From Populus alba (lineage: Eukaryota > Streptophyta > Magnoliopsida > Malpighiales > Salicaceae), in assembly GCF_005239225.2 (NCBI RefSeq), contig NC_133296.1, positions 4,588,001 through 4,652,000 on the forward strand: DNA of 64,000 nt, given 5' to 3'. The notes beneath the pieces are model-generated. The model was given only the letters and a program-made list of their open reading frames with translations. It was not told the DNA's origin and ran no database searches. This document shows positions 35,930-49,305 of the stretch, one piece after another; the first letter of the stretch is position 1, and every line of letters begins with the position of its first letter. A program made the translations under genes and the position numbers.

Positions 35930-36115
35930 TTTAAGTGGTAAGGCGTTCGACTTTCAAAGATCAACATCCCCAAGAGGTTATTTTTCTGTGGTCTCAAATC
36001 CCAAGTTCATGTGGCTGGACTATTATATACATTTTAATGATGAACCCATTAAAAATTTATATGATCATTAATATTTCAAGGATTCGAATAAAAATAATTT
36101 GAAGTGTATATGACA
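35930..36115 (+). mobile_element. tRNA-derived SINE-like relic
   Basis: TGGTTTAAGTGGTAAGG resembles the A box of the polymerase III promoter, and GGTCTCAAATCC, about 55 bases later, resembles a worn B box (GGTTCGAATCC). Cloverleaf pairing is not convincing, so a functional tRNA is unlikely. The 3' end is AT-rich. Family not identified. Confidence 0.45.
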
Positions 36116-36639
36116 TACTTATAATCTAGACATCGCCCATATTAAATAATTAATAATAAAAAAACTACCCTTGATAAAATTTGTACAATTTCATTTATAC
36201 TACATGCGTAGAAACGTGGCCTAGAAAAAGGGCAACTGAAGTCTGTGCCGAACAAAAAGAAAAAGTCAAGTTATTCAATAAGAAATTTTATTTCAAATTA
36301 AATCTAACTCTCATACTTAAGAATTAAGATTATGGCTAAACCAGAATTATAAATGATAATTAGATTAATAACGAATATAATATTTCTCAAGGTTGAGGTC
36401 AAAGGGCACCTGGAAAAGTGCCATAATGAGGTCCATCTGGGTTGTTTATTCCGCTTGTCTCGATAGTAGCACACCAACTGTCACTCAGCCGCAAAATAAC
36501 TAAGTACGACATTAAAATAGCATTATTTAAATTAGTTGTTCTGCGGTACTTTCCTACGTATATGTATTATTATAGCATATACTATATACTAGAAGGATGG
36601 TATATCGAAATACTATAATTGAAATTTGTTTCTAAATTT
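36116..36639. other. intergenic, nothing recognised
   Basis: AT-rich spacer without open frames of interest or clear repeat boundaries. Confidence 0.5.
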
Positions 36640-37720
36640 CTTTACTGTTAACTCGGGTTTATTTTTATTTATTTTTTATGAAGTAATTATAATTATATTA
36701 TTTAAATTGCAGAGTTTGCGTGTTAGATTATTTGATCGGGTTTTTTTTAATTATCAATTTTAAAAAACATTTTTCCCATCCTAAGAAAGTTAGATTGATT
36801 GAAAATTGAACTTTTAAATTTTTTTCAATTGATTTTCCATGGAATTCTTCGTTTTCTTACTTGATTTGACAAATTAACTTGAATTAACTCGGGTCATTGT
36901 TTTATACTTTTTTATTTGATTCTTATTTTCAATTTAATTTTTTAACATTGAGTTTGATAGATAATGATCTTCCTAATTATTTTTTATAGGGTTATCAGAT
37001 TCTTTAAAACCTGGATCAAAGGTTAAGTCAATTGACTTGGATTTTTTCTCTTGTATTTTTAGTTCATTTTTTTTTTATTCAAAATCTTTAGTAGTGAATT
37101 CATCGAGAATTATGCTTAATAATTTGTTTTAAATTTGAGTTATAGGAGGTTATCCTGGTTTCATGACTCGGGAGCCACTAGTTGTTTGGTTGACTTGGGT
37201 GGTTTTTGTGTTTTTTTATTAAATTTCATTCGTTTCAACATTAAGTTGATTGTGAGTTGAGTTTCATAATTTGTTTAATTTACTTTTTATAGGGTTATTC
37301 CAGTCACATAACCTAGAATTAAGAAAGATTAACCTGGGGTTGAAATCAATTTATTTTTAGTTGATTTTATTTTTAATTTCATCCTTCAATATTATGTTGA
37401 TTAAGAATTGGTTTGAAAAAAAAAAATCTTATTTGTTTTTTTATAGGGTTATTAAGATTTCACAACCTAAAGTAAAACAAATTTTAGTAAGCTAACTTTG
37501 TAATTGAATATGAATCGATTTAATATGTTTATTGTGTCAATACTTGAAAAAACAAATGTTGGCTTAAATTGTTTTGAGTTAAATTATATTTTTATTTGTT
37601 TTTCTAAGTTGTTTTTGAATTTGTTAAGTTTAAGTAGTTTACATCAAGTTAATTCTAATATAGTTTTAGATCTTCTTTTCCTACTAAAAAACATATTAAC
37701 GAAACCTTAAATTTTATATT
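36640..37720. repeat. degenerate tandem repeat, about seven units of about 150-165 bp
   Basis: The same family as 13785-14350. Landmarks TATAGGGTTAT, CATGACTCGG or CACAACCT, TTGACTTGG and ATTAAGTTGATTGTGAGTTG recur at about 150-base spacing. The open frame at 37504-37710 crosses the array and is not credible. Confidence 0.65.
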
Positions 37721-39539
37721 ATAAAAAAATAATTTAAACCTGCGCAAAAAAAAATGTAGTAATGGCTAATTAGAATAAGTATATGGTAAGTTCACTAATG
37801 GTCTCTGCAAATAAAATGGTTTTGTTAAATATTAAATTCATTTTTTTTTTTTTTTTTTTTAAAAAAAGCTGGTTGGTTGTGGCTGGTTTCAAACAGTTAT
37901 CGAAGGTCCACATTATATAAGTAAGATCGATGTACAATATATATACCACATATAAACAAACTTACCATTCGAGAAAGTTACGGTTGCATATGGATTTTTT
38001 TTTATTTTTTATTTTTGGGCATAGATGAGAATTATGAGTTGTGAAAGGAAGGGTAGCTGACATCAATGGCTGCGTTTTCTATGGCTTGAGACTAAGGTGA
38101 ATATAACATTAGCTAGCTAGCATTTGGACCACCAATTTAATATATAGTATTTTTTGTGGATAAAACGTAAAAGTTAGGTATTAGATTATGTCAAAGGGAA
38201 AACGAAATTAGTAACAGAAAAGGAAAGTGTAGAGGGAAGCATCAACGTTCAAGATGAGGACCTCATTCATCATCTCATAGTTTATATATATCTCTTTCGA
38301 GAAAGACCAAAAAAAAAAAAAAACACTTGAGTGATGTGACTAAATTAACGGAGTTGAGTCGCATCTCTATCAAAAACACACAAATTATATATTTTTAATA
38401 AAATAAATATGTCCGGCATTTATTTATAATTGAAATCCAAATGATTACTCATAAAATAAGAAAATTTTTAGCTTGATTTTTTTTAAAAAAAAATTTTTTA
38501 TTTTGAAAAAAAAAAATACTTTCCAGAATTATAAAATTTTTTTTAAAATATTTTTTTATTTGTTGATTATATCAAACTTGGCTCAATCTTTTGATTGCTA
38601 TATATTTTGTTTTGAATATTTTTTTTTCAATTACTTCCTTTATAATTTTGATTTTATATCACATTTGATCCTTTTTTTTTTGTTTTTCTTTTTTTTTTTA
38701 ATTAAAATTTTTTATCTATAAGATTTGGTCTTTATTATTTTAATTGCTAATTTTATTTTTATTTAAAATAATTTATGAATTTTTTTTTTAATTTCATCAT
38801 TTTTTAACTTTTTTATTTGTTAAATTTAGTCCTTATTCTTTTAAGAAACTTAAAAAAAATTAAAAATACTAATAAATTATTTTTAATTTATTTTTTTTAT
38901 GATATGGCTAAACACTAAAAAGTGTTTTCTAATTCATTTTTCATGACACTACCCATCCAAAAAAAAATTATGTTTTAGAAATACACTTTCCATGAAAATT
39001 ATTTAAAAAAAAAAAACAATTTTCTTGCTAAGAAACAAGTCAAAAATCTAGAGAAAAAAAGAAAATATTATCCATGTCCTTGAACCTTCTCCTCATTTCC
39101 TCTACAATTTGAAGAGATTATGAAAATGGTGGGATCCCGGAAAGAAAAGTTCTCCATTACTTTTCCTCTCATTTTTGTTCCCTTTATCATAAAATGGATG
39201 CATCCTCATTTTCTCTCTTTCCATATCTCTTTTCCCTTGACTTTCTATCTGCCAAGCACGGATCTTAGTCAGCATAATAAAAAACATGTAATTAAAAGAT
39301 TTAAAATCAAGTTTTACTTGCATTGATCGAAAGGGAAGTTGAAAAACCTCTGGCTATATGTGATCTAGCAAATTAATAATCAAAATAGAAAAAAAAAATT
39401 TTAAAAAAGAGAGAGAAGAAACACCCCTTTAGCTAATTTCCACCCCGACAAATTAACGTGCAAATCCATAAATAAATCCAGTTATTTTTGTTTTAATAAT
39501 CAAGATTTTTCTGTGGCAGTTTTTAGATGTTGAGAATAA
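37721..39539. other. intergenic, very AT-rich
   Basis: Homopolymer tracts at about 37842-37867 and around 38480-38700 explain the Phe/Lys-rich open frame at 38473-38721. No gene recognised. Confidence 0.5.
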
Positions 39540-39968
39540 AAGTGTGTTTGGGAACGTGGTGTAAACAATGTTTTTTAAAAATTTTAAAATTTTTATTTTA
39601 CTTAAAATAATTTTTTTTTATTTTTTTAGATTGTTTTGATGTGCTGCTATCAAAAATAAATTTTTAAAAAATAAAAATTTTTATTTTGATGTACTTCTAA
39701 GTGCAAAAAAACATTTTGAACCACTACTACTACCATAAAAGCATCAAAAAATAAAAAATTTTATTTTTTAAAATTTATTTAATACCAGCACATCAAAACG
39801 ATCTAAACACATATTTTTTTTATTTTAAGCAAAAAAAAAAATTTATAACCTTCAGATTATTTTGATATGCTGATATCAAAAATTATTTTTTTTAAAGTAA
39901 AAAAATTTTATTATGTTGTATTTCTAAACAAAAAGCATTTTGAACCATTATCCGCTACCACAATCTCA
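39540..39968. mobile_element. MITE-like element with inverted internal structure
   Basis: The left end GTGTTTGGGAACGTGGTG and the reverse complement of the right end (TTTGAGATTGTGGTAGCGG) are similar. The middle (39740-39850) is a partial reverse copy of the left part, with GATTGTTTTGATGTGCTG opposite CAGCACATCAAAACGATC. Similar worn blocks lie near 35210, 40320, 42480 and 44730, so it is a dispersed family. Superfamily unassigned. Confidence 0.55.
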
Positions 39969-40975
39969 AAGAAACTTTAAATCTTTGTCAAATTTTAAAA
40001 CACATTATTTACCATACAAATTTATATAAAAAAATATTTTCTATATCTTCCCTAAAAATTTAGATCAAAATAATGAAGTGAGGAGGGAAACAATTACTGT
40101 ATTTCAAAAGGTCACATAATGTTCTTCCATACATATATGTAAAAGAAAATTTTTCTTGGATTAATAATAAAATATTAAAGCCAACAGATTTAAGGATGAT
40201 TATATCCACGTGTGGGCAAATCAGCTTGCTGGGTCATACTTTCGTACCTTTCATCACAATATGTGTGGACAAAGCAAATTGTGCCCACGACAGAGACAAA
40301 TTCAAAAATTATATAGCCCGTTTTAAAAATGTTTTTTTTTAAATTAATTTGTCTTTTATTTTTTTATTTTCAAATTAATTTTTTTATAGTTTTAAATTAT
40401 TTTAATATGTTGATATTAAAAATTAATTTTTAAAAAAATAAAAATATATTATCTTAATATATATTTTAGAATAAAAATACTATAAAAAACAAAAGCTGAA
40501 AAATACCAAATACACTCGTAATATGCCGTCACAAATCGTCGCCCAATTTGTGCCTCCTTTGCTTCGCAGTTTGGTTTTAGCCATAAAAGTCAACAGTTTT
40601 AAGCTATGCATAGAGAGAATTTCAAGGCCCCATGTAGGGTCCACACGCTATTCTTTTTATGATTTTATTTCATGCTTTCTCCTATTTAGTTTTTAATTAA
40701 TTAATTACTAAATTGTCTCCCATATCCATAATTAGATAAGTTAATTTTAAGGCAACAAGGCACTCATTTTATGTTCACGCAATATTCTAGTTTATTCATG
40801 AAACCAATAGTCAATATATGCAATAAGAAGGGTGTTCTGAGAATAAATACAATATAAAAAGTATATAAAGTTATTTTTTCTTAGAATTAGGTATACACAA
40901 TTATATATAATTATAATAATATACGAAACACCTATCATAAATTTAATGCATTTAAACACAATATTAAAAGAAGTT
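39969..40975. other. intergenic, AT-rich
   Basis: Includes a worn copy of the 39540-type element at about 40320-40510. No gene recognised. Confidence 0.45.
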
Positions 40976-41905
40976 GTTTGTTTACACGGTAGCTTTAGCT
41001 TTTAAATTAAATTGCAAAAAATATCATGTTTGGTAAACCAAAAAAAACACTTGACTATTTTATGGGGGACCATGTATTTTGGGTTGAAATGGCCGGTTAC
41101 AACAAGCAGCTGAGAGCTCCTTCTTCTCATGTCTGCCAAGTAAATAATTCACCTGCTTTTTCTTACGTCTAACAGGTGAATAATTTACTTGGACACTATT
41201 CACTTCAAAAAGTGAACAGTACTTAGGTGAATTAATTTATCTGGGCACATTGTTCATGAGAATAGTGCCATGATTCTCACTACCTAGCACTGTTCGTGTG
41301 AACAATGTCTACACTATTTATTAGATCGCGTCTGACCTAGTAAATTTTTTTTATTTTTTTTAAAATTGTAATTTTACTTGAAAAACTAGTATTTCATATT
41401 ATTTAATAACACTACATAAATTAGAAGAATATCGCATGATGATTGTAACATTTGTGGAACTTGATCGTAATTTCAATTTTTTTTTTCTGATGATATTTTA
41501 CCTGATTTTGTTGTATGCTCAAAAAACAATGGAACCTATAGTCCTTATCAGGTGAATTTCATACGTGATGAAATTATAGAAAAGTTAATGGAATAATAAA
41601 AAAAGATTTGATATAAAATATTATTTATTTAATGATGTAATAATGGTAGTTAAATTTGTAATATTTAAATTAAAAACCATCAATATTAATATATATATAT
41701 ATCTTTTTTTAATTGTTTTTATAATCTTAATTTGAAAAGCATATTTAACCAAACACATTAAACTACTTTTTATTCAACCACAGTTCTAACCAAACATGTA
41801 TAAATATTAAACCAATCTCAATTAAAAATACTTTTTATAAAATAAGTTTTTTTCGAACCGCAACCACAAAAACTATCACAATATCAAACACACTCATATC
41901 ATAAA
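40976..41905. mobile_element. possible MITE with AGTGAACAGT hairpins
   Basis: The block 41190-41330 carries several GAACAGT/ACTGTTC arms (AAGTGAACAGTACTT, CACTGTTCGTGTGAACAATG) like those inside the 14871-15757 MITE. The flanks resemble element ends (TGTTTGTTTACACGG at left; CGAACCGCAACCACAAAAAC at right), but the terminal repeats are poor and no target duplication is clear. Confidence 0.35.
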
Positions 41906-44198
41906 TAATTAAGGGTGGTGCTATTCCCATTTTCACAATTTATTATCTTCACTCCATTTTCTATAACGATTAATATGGAATTATTAAATAGGTTATTTAA
42001 TTTAATTTAATTACTTTATAATTTTAACTTCTAAAAAAATTCCTTTAATTTATGTTCTTCATAAATAACAATAATAATAAGAAGAAAAGACTATAAACAA
42101 AAAGACTTATATTTTAATAATTTAATCTATCTTCAATTTGTTTCAAGTTTTAGAGAATCGAACTTGAGAAATTATAGTTGTTATTTTATAATTGTCATAT
42201 TCTTAATTTTTTAATATATATATTATATATATATATATATATGATAGGGAAGTTATTACATCATAAAAAAATATTAAATTATTAGTAATAATTTATGATT
42301 TTTTATGATAACGTGCCTTTAAATTATTTAGTTTCTTTTGCCCTAAACATTGTGCTTTTAAATAATCTGTATTAATTCTTATATAAGCTCACTAATGTTT
42401 ACTTCTATTCTGAAGATATAGCTAATTTCTAACTTTCTTCCACGTTTTTTTTCTTGTTTCAAGTCACACGATATAAAGGTTTTTTTAAAATGTAGTTACG
42501 TTATTTTTTAAAATATTTTTTTATTTATAAATATATTAAAATAATATTTTTTATATTTTAAAAATTATTTTTAAAATCAACACATTAAAATTATTTAAAA
42601 ACACTAAAAAATATTAATTTTTAAAAAATTATTTTTAATTTGAAAAAAAAATCAAACACCCTAAAATTATTTTTAAAATACAGCTTTAGTCATCGCCGAC
42701 GATACATATACACAAACGGGAAGATTTGGTCAAGTAATAAGTGTGAACGCATCGCCAATGATGTAAGCTAGAAAGTAATTCCAACTCAGCGTGATCAACT
42801 TTCGAATGTCAACACGTGGAACAAGGATTTAGTTGGCCCCCACACCTAATCATCAATAATTTATTTAATATATAAATAAACCTCGATTTGAATATGATAA
42901 TACTAGCACGTAACTATATAACCATTAATTAATTTTGCTAAGTAGTTAAAGAGAGGTTGTGTACAATTTCTACGCAAATGCTAAGTAGTTAAAAAAAGAG
43001 AAAAAAAAGAAGAGTTGATGTTAGAACCGTATGTTGTATAGAGCTTGGTTTTCTCTGAGTCGGCGCCGGTATATATATATATATATATTTTAATTTTTAA
43101 TTTTGCCTTTGATTTGGAAACATATGTTTATATTGTATAGTATCTTGTGGCTCGCTCATGACTAAGCCACTAGCTTTAGGAAATTGCTAGTCAATCAATA
43201 AGTAGTATTTCCCATCAAATCTTGTTTTAGCTAGTGGGATTTTATTATTATATATATAAAAAAGCTAGTGGGATTCGAGTAATAACGTGCTAAATTAATA
43301 TATATGTTTTTAGCTGTTATTTTTATATTAATAGTATATTGCAAATTAAATTCATGGGAATGACTTTTTTTTTTTTTTTTTTATGAGAGCTTCGTAGCAA
43401 CTTTCACTAGTCAATTCCATGGGGATTTTGCAAATACTATTATTAGTGATCAAATTAGTGATTAATTATTTAATTATCGCTTGACTCGGTGTTAGGAGCC
43501 ATGTGGATCCTATTCAATATTCGTCTCCTTGATATTTGATGGTGAGTGTTGAAATATATATCAAAGTCATAGATTGTTGCATTTATGAATATTTTACATG
43601 CTTCTAGGTAATAATTCACTCGTATTCAAGACTAATTTGTGATAAGTGTTTTTTTAATTTTATTTATAATTATCAAAAATATTTTTCTGCTGCTAAACCA
43701 ACAGCTTCAAAGAATCAGTCGAAACCGATCAGGCTATATATTCTAATAATAAAATATTTGTCAAGGACTTGATGCAGAGATGGATGACTTAATTAAGTCA
43801 CTTAATTATAATCTAATTCTCAATTGCATCCTCAAACGAAAAATATCTCCAATTAAGTTTATTGTCTATTGGGCATCACCCATCGATCATGCCAATTAAT
43901 CCTTCTTTAATTTAGGATCTTCTAAGTTTTAATTCCGGGTCTAATTAATGTTAGATATTCAATTGGGATTTCTTTTTGTTTGGAGATCAGGGGCGGAGAC
44001 GGGCGGCAATATTTTTTCAATCCTTTTCTTAACAATATTTATATTTTTTAGCTTAAATAATAAAACAACTGAAATATTAGCTCTTTTTAATTTTATTTTC
44101 TGATTCCGTCCATCTAATTGAAAATCAAGGGATGGTTGATGGATAAATGTGTCTTTTCATATTTAATTTAAGGCTGATAAGAGAAGACATGGGTTTGG

Positions 44199-44234
<36 letters not shown>

Positions 44235-45004
44235 TCCTTCTAATATTCAATGTTTCTTCAACTGACTAGCTGATTAATTAATATACAGTGGAGAGGGTCC
44301 AAATTGCAGGCTATTACTGTTCTAGTTAACGTTTCTGAGATATTTGGCATCATTCCTTTTCAATTAAAGCATCAAAAAGCTGTTTTGATTTCCTACCTTG
44401 GAGATTTTTCTTTGTCTGTGTGTGTGTGGAATAGTCACATGTATTGTATCGGAAGTTTCCGAAAAATCATTTAAAATTAATAGCTCTCAATTTCTTCTCG
44501 GATTGCATATATATATATATATATATGTGAAATATTGCCCAGAATGTCTACAAAGACTAAGGGATCGAATAAGGGTCTAATAAATTGCTTAATGAAGAAC
44601 GTTGAAAGATTCCCGTATACGAAAAGTTGCAATTGGTAATTTTGTCTCAATTTCTACCCACTGGAAATTTGCAATCTGTTTAGATTTCTAAATCTTGCAT
44701 TGAAAATGTACAATTTGCTGCAGAGTAAGTAGTGGTTGGTTTTGAAATTTATTTTTTTGCTTGGAAATATATTAAAATAAAATTATTTTTAATAATAGTA
44801 CATTAAAACAATCTAAAAATATAAAAAAAATTAAATTGAAGCATAAAAAATTTAAATTGTTTTTAAAATATTTTCCAACTATAAAATTATACACGGCCTA
44901 AAATTGTGTTTGTTTTTTGCATTAAGAAAACACTACTTGTAATTAACAGCAACATGAGTGAAGAATATGTAAATGCAATCCTAGATTTGTAGAATTCTCT
45001 TATA
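41906..45004. other. intergenic, AT-rich, microsatellites
   Basis: A TA microsatellite near 42222-42242, another near 43071-43088, and a 33-base T run at 44201-44233. Worn MITE-like blocks lie at 42480-42690 and 44730-44910. No gene supported. Confidence 0.5.
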
Positions 45005-45260
45005 TCAAATAACTATTAAATAATAATATAAATTATATTTTGAGATTTTATTTAAAAATTTAAGCTTTTAGGTTAAATTGATTCTTTAACATAGTATCAA
45101 AGCCTTGCTGATTAAGCGGTCACTAGTTTGAATCTCATCATATCTATTTATTTAATAAAAATTAAATACAGGATAATGTTGATCTGTGTAAATTTTAAGT
45201 TTAAATTTTTTTTATTTGAGGAGGTGTGTTGGAGAATAAAATAGGTAATAAAATAGTTAT
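45005..45260 (+). mobile_element. TRIM-like miniature LTR retrotransposon relic 1
   Basis: A short LTR-like segment ends TTCTTTAACA (about 45091). It is followed by TAGTATCAAAGCC, a worn version of TGGTATCAGAGCC, the initiator-Met-tRNA primer site. About 120 bases of non-coding DNA follow (CGGTCACTAGTTTGAATCTC), then a purine run TTGAGGAGG and TGTGTTGGAGAATAAAAT, the start of the next LTR, which is truncated. Size and order fit a TRIM. Confidence 0.6.
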
Positions 45261-46167
45261 TTTTTTTTAAAATAACTTAAATGTACATTACAAGATTGAA
45301 ATAAAATATGCAAGTAATATAATTAGCAGGCCAGCTGAGTCCCATCTAATGTTCAGAAAGCTTGAAATTTCTAATTTCTTCATCTTTTGACTTTTAAGTT
45401 CTGTATAGTTCCCTAGATTCCCTCCACTTATGCTTTGCATATTTGCGGGGAATGATCCTTCATGCTTCAGCACGAAGCCAAGCCAAGCCAACCCAACAAC
45501 AGCAGCTCGCTAGCAAAGCTAATCCATTAAGCAAAGAAAAAAAATAAAATTGAAAATCGACAAGGAAAAATCAAGAAGCTAAAACGCTGATTGATTAGGA
45601 TCTTGAAATTATTCTCAAATGGTTAGGTAGTTTAACTTTTAGGAAGATAAAAAGGGCTTGGATTTTTGAGTTTTAATTATTTATTTATTGCTAATTGCTA
45701 GGCTACATGGGTCCCCCCACCAGAATATAATATATAGAATAAAAGCTCCTTTTACCATTTCCCTTTTTCACATTAATTTTCAAACAGGTAGATATAGTAG
45801 CCAGCTAAGAAAACAGCACGGCACAAAAACATATTAAAAAAAAAAAAAAAAAAAACCCAGCGGTGGTTTCCTCAGGACTTCAAACAAGGCTTACTTGCAG
45901 CCTACGGATCTTGTTAGACGGCAATATTTTGCTCCACAAGCTCCTTTATTTAAGCCCTCTTCAAGACCTTTGCTCTACTTTCTTAACTGCTCTCTTTCTC
46001 TTCAAATTTCTTTTCAAGAAAAAGAACACTAGAAATCCTCCCCCGGCCCTCTCTTGCCTGCTAGCTGATCTTTCCTTTTCTAGTCTGTTTCTTGCGTCTT
46101 GTGTGTTTATTTATCCATATAGTTTCTCTGAAAGAAGCAAGTTTTTAGTCAGTGTTGAGCTATTGAT
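45261..46167. other. upstream region and 5' UTR of the second NAC gene
   Basis: An A-run lies at about 45834-45855. A TATA-like TTTATTTAAG occurs near 45944, about 220 bases before the start codon, followed by a pyrimidine-rich leader. Open frames here (45863-46258) overlap the true start in another frame and are not coding. Confidence 0.45.
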
Positions 46168-47711
46168 ATGGACGAAGCTGTTGTGGTTAACAAAGGAGAC
46201 GATCAGATTCATTTGCCAGCGGGTTTTCGGTTCCATCCAACAGATGAAGAGATCATAAGTCATTACCTTACAGAGAAGGTGATGAAAAGTGGTTTCTGTG
46301 CAATTGCTATTGGTGAAGTTGATCTCAACAAGTGTGAACCATGGGATCTGCCAAGTAAGTTTTGATCTTTCTTTATTTCTTTGGGGTCAATATTAAGAAA
46401 ACCTTTTTCTTTTCTGTTCTTGGATTATTTTTCATTTTCTTGCTGAATTTCTTGGGAATTCTTATTGAAAATACTTGTTTTGAACAGAGAAAGCAAAGAT
46501 GGGAGAGAGTGAATGGTATTTCTTCTGCCAAAGAGATAGGAAATATCCGACCGGTATGAGAACTAACCGGGCGACTGAATCTGGGTACTGGAAGGCTACA
46601 GGAAAAGATAAGGAAATTCACAAGGAGAAGAATTGCCTTGTTGGAATGAAGAAGACTCTTGTTTTCTACAGAGGGAGAGCTCCTAAAGGAGAGAAAACCA
46701 GCTGGGTTATGCATGAATACAGGCTTGAAGGCAAATTCTCCTACTACAGCCTCTCCAAAGCAGCAAGGGTACGATTCACATGCACAAAATAATTCCACCT
46801 TTTTTGTTTCCTTTTCGTTTTCTTGATTTTGATTAAAGAAAGCTTAAGCTGTTACTTATTGTCACATCCTTTTAAAGCCTTTTCATTTCTTTTTATTCTT
46901 CTCTCTATATTTTGCTTTTGCTTTTGCTTTCGTGTGAACGAAGAATCTGGACTAATTAAGCATGTCTCTTTTTTTTTTTTTTTTTTTTTTTTACTATGCT
47001 GTTGTACAGGATGAATGGGTTGTTTGTAGGATTTTCCATAAGAGCACAGGCATGAAGAAAACTTCAATTCATGATCTCCTAAGAACGAACTCTTTTGGAG
47101 ATGATTTCTTGGATCACTCCTCACTCCCACCTCTCATGGACCCCCCTAATTACACCAGCAGCTTCAGCGATGCCGATGACAATGAGTTCAAGGCAATGAT
47201 GACTTCAAGATCCTCGGATGGAAATTACTTCTCCAATACTAGCATGCTCAACAACAATCAAGGCTTTGTTCAACCTTCAAATACCAACTACCAAACACCA
47301 AACTCAAGTTTTCACCTTCAAACTCCAGCTTCAAACCCTCTTTACACCTTTCAAACCAATCCCAATATGCCTGTTTACTTGCAGCAAGGAAAAAGTGCCA
47401 ATTCATTTCCAAACTTTCAAAACTCTACCTTTGGCAACAATGACCAAACCTTTCTGAGAGCATTAGCTGCGGGAAATAGTTATGGAGAAGCATCTAATCA
47501 ATTGGAGAAACAGTGCAAGGTTGAGCAGTTCTCATCTAACCAATCTATGGTCAGCCTTTCACAGGACACTGGACTTAGCACAGACGTGAACACCACAACT
47601 GAGATATCCTCTGTCGTATCGAAGCAAGAAACAGGAAGCCACAATGAGTTTTACGAAAGTCTTGAGGGTCCATTAGCTGGTCCCATAGCAGATTACATGT
47701 GGGATTACTGA
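46168..47711 (+). CDS. NAC-domain transcription factor (ANAC046/ANAC087-like)
   Basis: Nuclear DNA-binding regulator. Exons: 46168-46354, 46488-46768, 47010-47711; GT..AG introns, phases fit, 389 aa predicted. The first intron splits the Lys codon in WDLPKKAKMG. Subdomain A is [19 protein letters not shown] (about 16-34), [35 protein letters not shown] and [36 protein letters not shown] to [24 protein letters not shown] (157-168). The C-terminal part has [19 protein letters not shown], a [20 protein letters not shown] block and ends WDY, as in the ANAC046/ANAC087 group. In Arabidopsis these act in senescence and programmed cell death. I looked for a miR164 target site and saw none, which fits that group rather than the CUC/ORE1 group. 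The gene looks intact. Assignment is from memory. Confidence 0.94.
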
Positions 47712-49009
47712 AGATTATAGAGAACATATTTGTTCGCGTTGTTTATTAATTTGTTCTATAGATTCTTAGGACATATATATGTAACCAGAAAAAAAGAGAA
47801 GAAAAACCTCAGGATACATAAATTTGCAACAGTTTTCTCTCCACTAGCTACGTATCTTGATTAGAATTTGAAAAGTTTTCTTTGGATTGATATAAATACT
47901 TTGTATAGATTAGTTCACGGTGTCCATCCTTTTACGGATTTCATTTTTATTTGATTGGTAGACACCAAAGGGATGATGCCATGAATATATATAAAAGCTT
48001 CATGTACATGTTCTTTATATTAGTGCATTAATATTCTTTCGGGTTTTCTTTATTTTTTCTGTTTATACTTTGTTCAATTTTATTCTCGTGCTATCTTCTA
48101 TTCTGTATCTGAATATCTTCGGTCTTTTTTTTTAATGTGCATTTTCTCTTTAGATGCAAATTAATGAAATAAGTGTATACCCTCCAAATGCACTTTACTC
48201 TAATCCATGATTCCGTGCTCAATTGCAACAATCCAAACAGTTTTTTTTTTGTTTGAAATTGTATTTTAAAAATGTGTTTGGCTTGACTTTTTTTTTTTTA
48301 ATTGTTTTGATATATTAATTTTTTTTATATATATATTTTCACAAGGAAAAAACATCTTTGGAAACACTTTATTCTACTCTACTAAATATTCCATGCATTT
48401 CCTCGACACGGCATCGGCTAGATATTACGATAATGAATTTAACAAGCTAATTAAAGCCTTAAATAAATGTTAACATAATGCTTATCAATTTGTTTCTTTA
48501 ATGAGAAATGCGTGACCGATGCGTTTATTTTCTATGCTTGGTTAAGGGGATTTGAACTTGAAATAGGATGGTGTTTTACTTGTGTTTTTTTTTTTTGGTT
48601 TGAGAACTTGACGCTAGGTGGCTAGGATGACGTTTGATTTCTCTAAATCGGCCTAGATACATGTCACTTGCGATAAGAAGAGGCAACAAGTTATATGCAG
48701 GGAGAACTAGCAAGAAATTAAAGAGTCATTTCTGCTCTATGGATCATCAGAAATCGCAGCACATAAAATTTAAATTAATTTGAGATTGACAAGTGCATAC
48801 ATGTAACCTCATATATATTGAGAATAAAAGGTTCAAGAATCACGTGAATCATTCCCTGAATCTACGCTTTAGGTGCCACTCTGTGAGATTTTTTGAATTA
48901 AAAACATTGTGATGACATTATCAACCTTACTAGCTTGGTTTCTTAGGCAAGTTTTTATTTGTCTCAAGCCAAAATGAGCATTCCTACCTAGGATTACAAG
49001 CAACAAGTC
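47712..49009. other. 3' flank of the second NAC gene and intergenic DNA
   Basis: Probable 3' UTR near 47712-48000. The rest is AT-rich with a worn MITE-like stretch at about 48260-48370. No gene recognised. Confidence 0.5.
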
Positions 49010-49305
49010 TCTAACTATATTAAATAATAATATAAATTATATTTTAAAATATTACCTAATAATTTAATTTTTTATGTTGAGAAGATTTTTCTTTATGGTA
49101 TTAAAACTTTAATGATTAAGCAATTATGAGTTTGAATCTCATCATTTCTATTTATTTGATTAAAATTAAGTATAAAATAGTGCGAGTCTATACAAATTTT
49201 AAGATTAAAGGGTTTTTATTTAAGGAATTATATATATTATAAAATAATATAAATTTTATTTTGATCTTCATCTAAAAATATTAAACTTGTAGATTGGTTA
49301 CCAAT
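49010..49305 (+). mobile_element. TRIM-like miniature LTR retrotransposon relic 2
   Basis: Homologous to 45005-45260. An LTR-like AATAATATAAATTATATTTT occurs near 49025. A worn primer site TGGTATTAAAAC (49096) is followed by GAGTTTGAATCTCATCAT. A second LTR copy, AAAATAATATAAATTTTATT, is at about 49241-49260. Both LTRs are present in this copy, though worn. Confidence 0.6.

Noticed and set aside
35930..36010. Functional tRNA gene
   Set aside because: A- and B-box-like words are present but the stems do not pair into a cloverleaf. Kept only as a SINE-like relic.
46168..47711. miR164 target site in the second NAC gene
   Set aside because: Looked for the conserved complementary segment in exon 3 and did not see it. 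The C-terminal motifs fit a group that lacks it.
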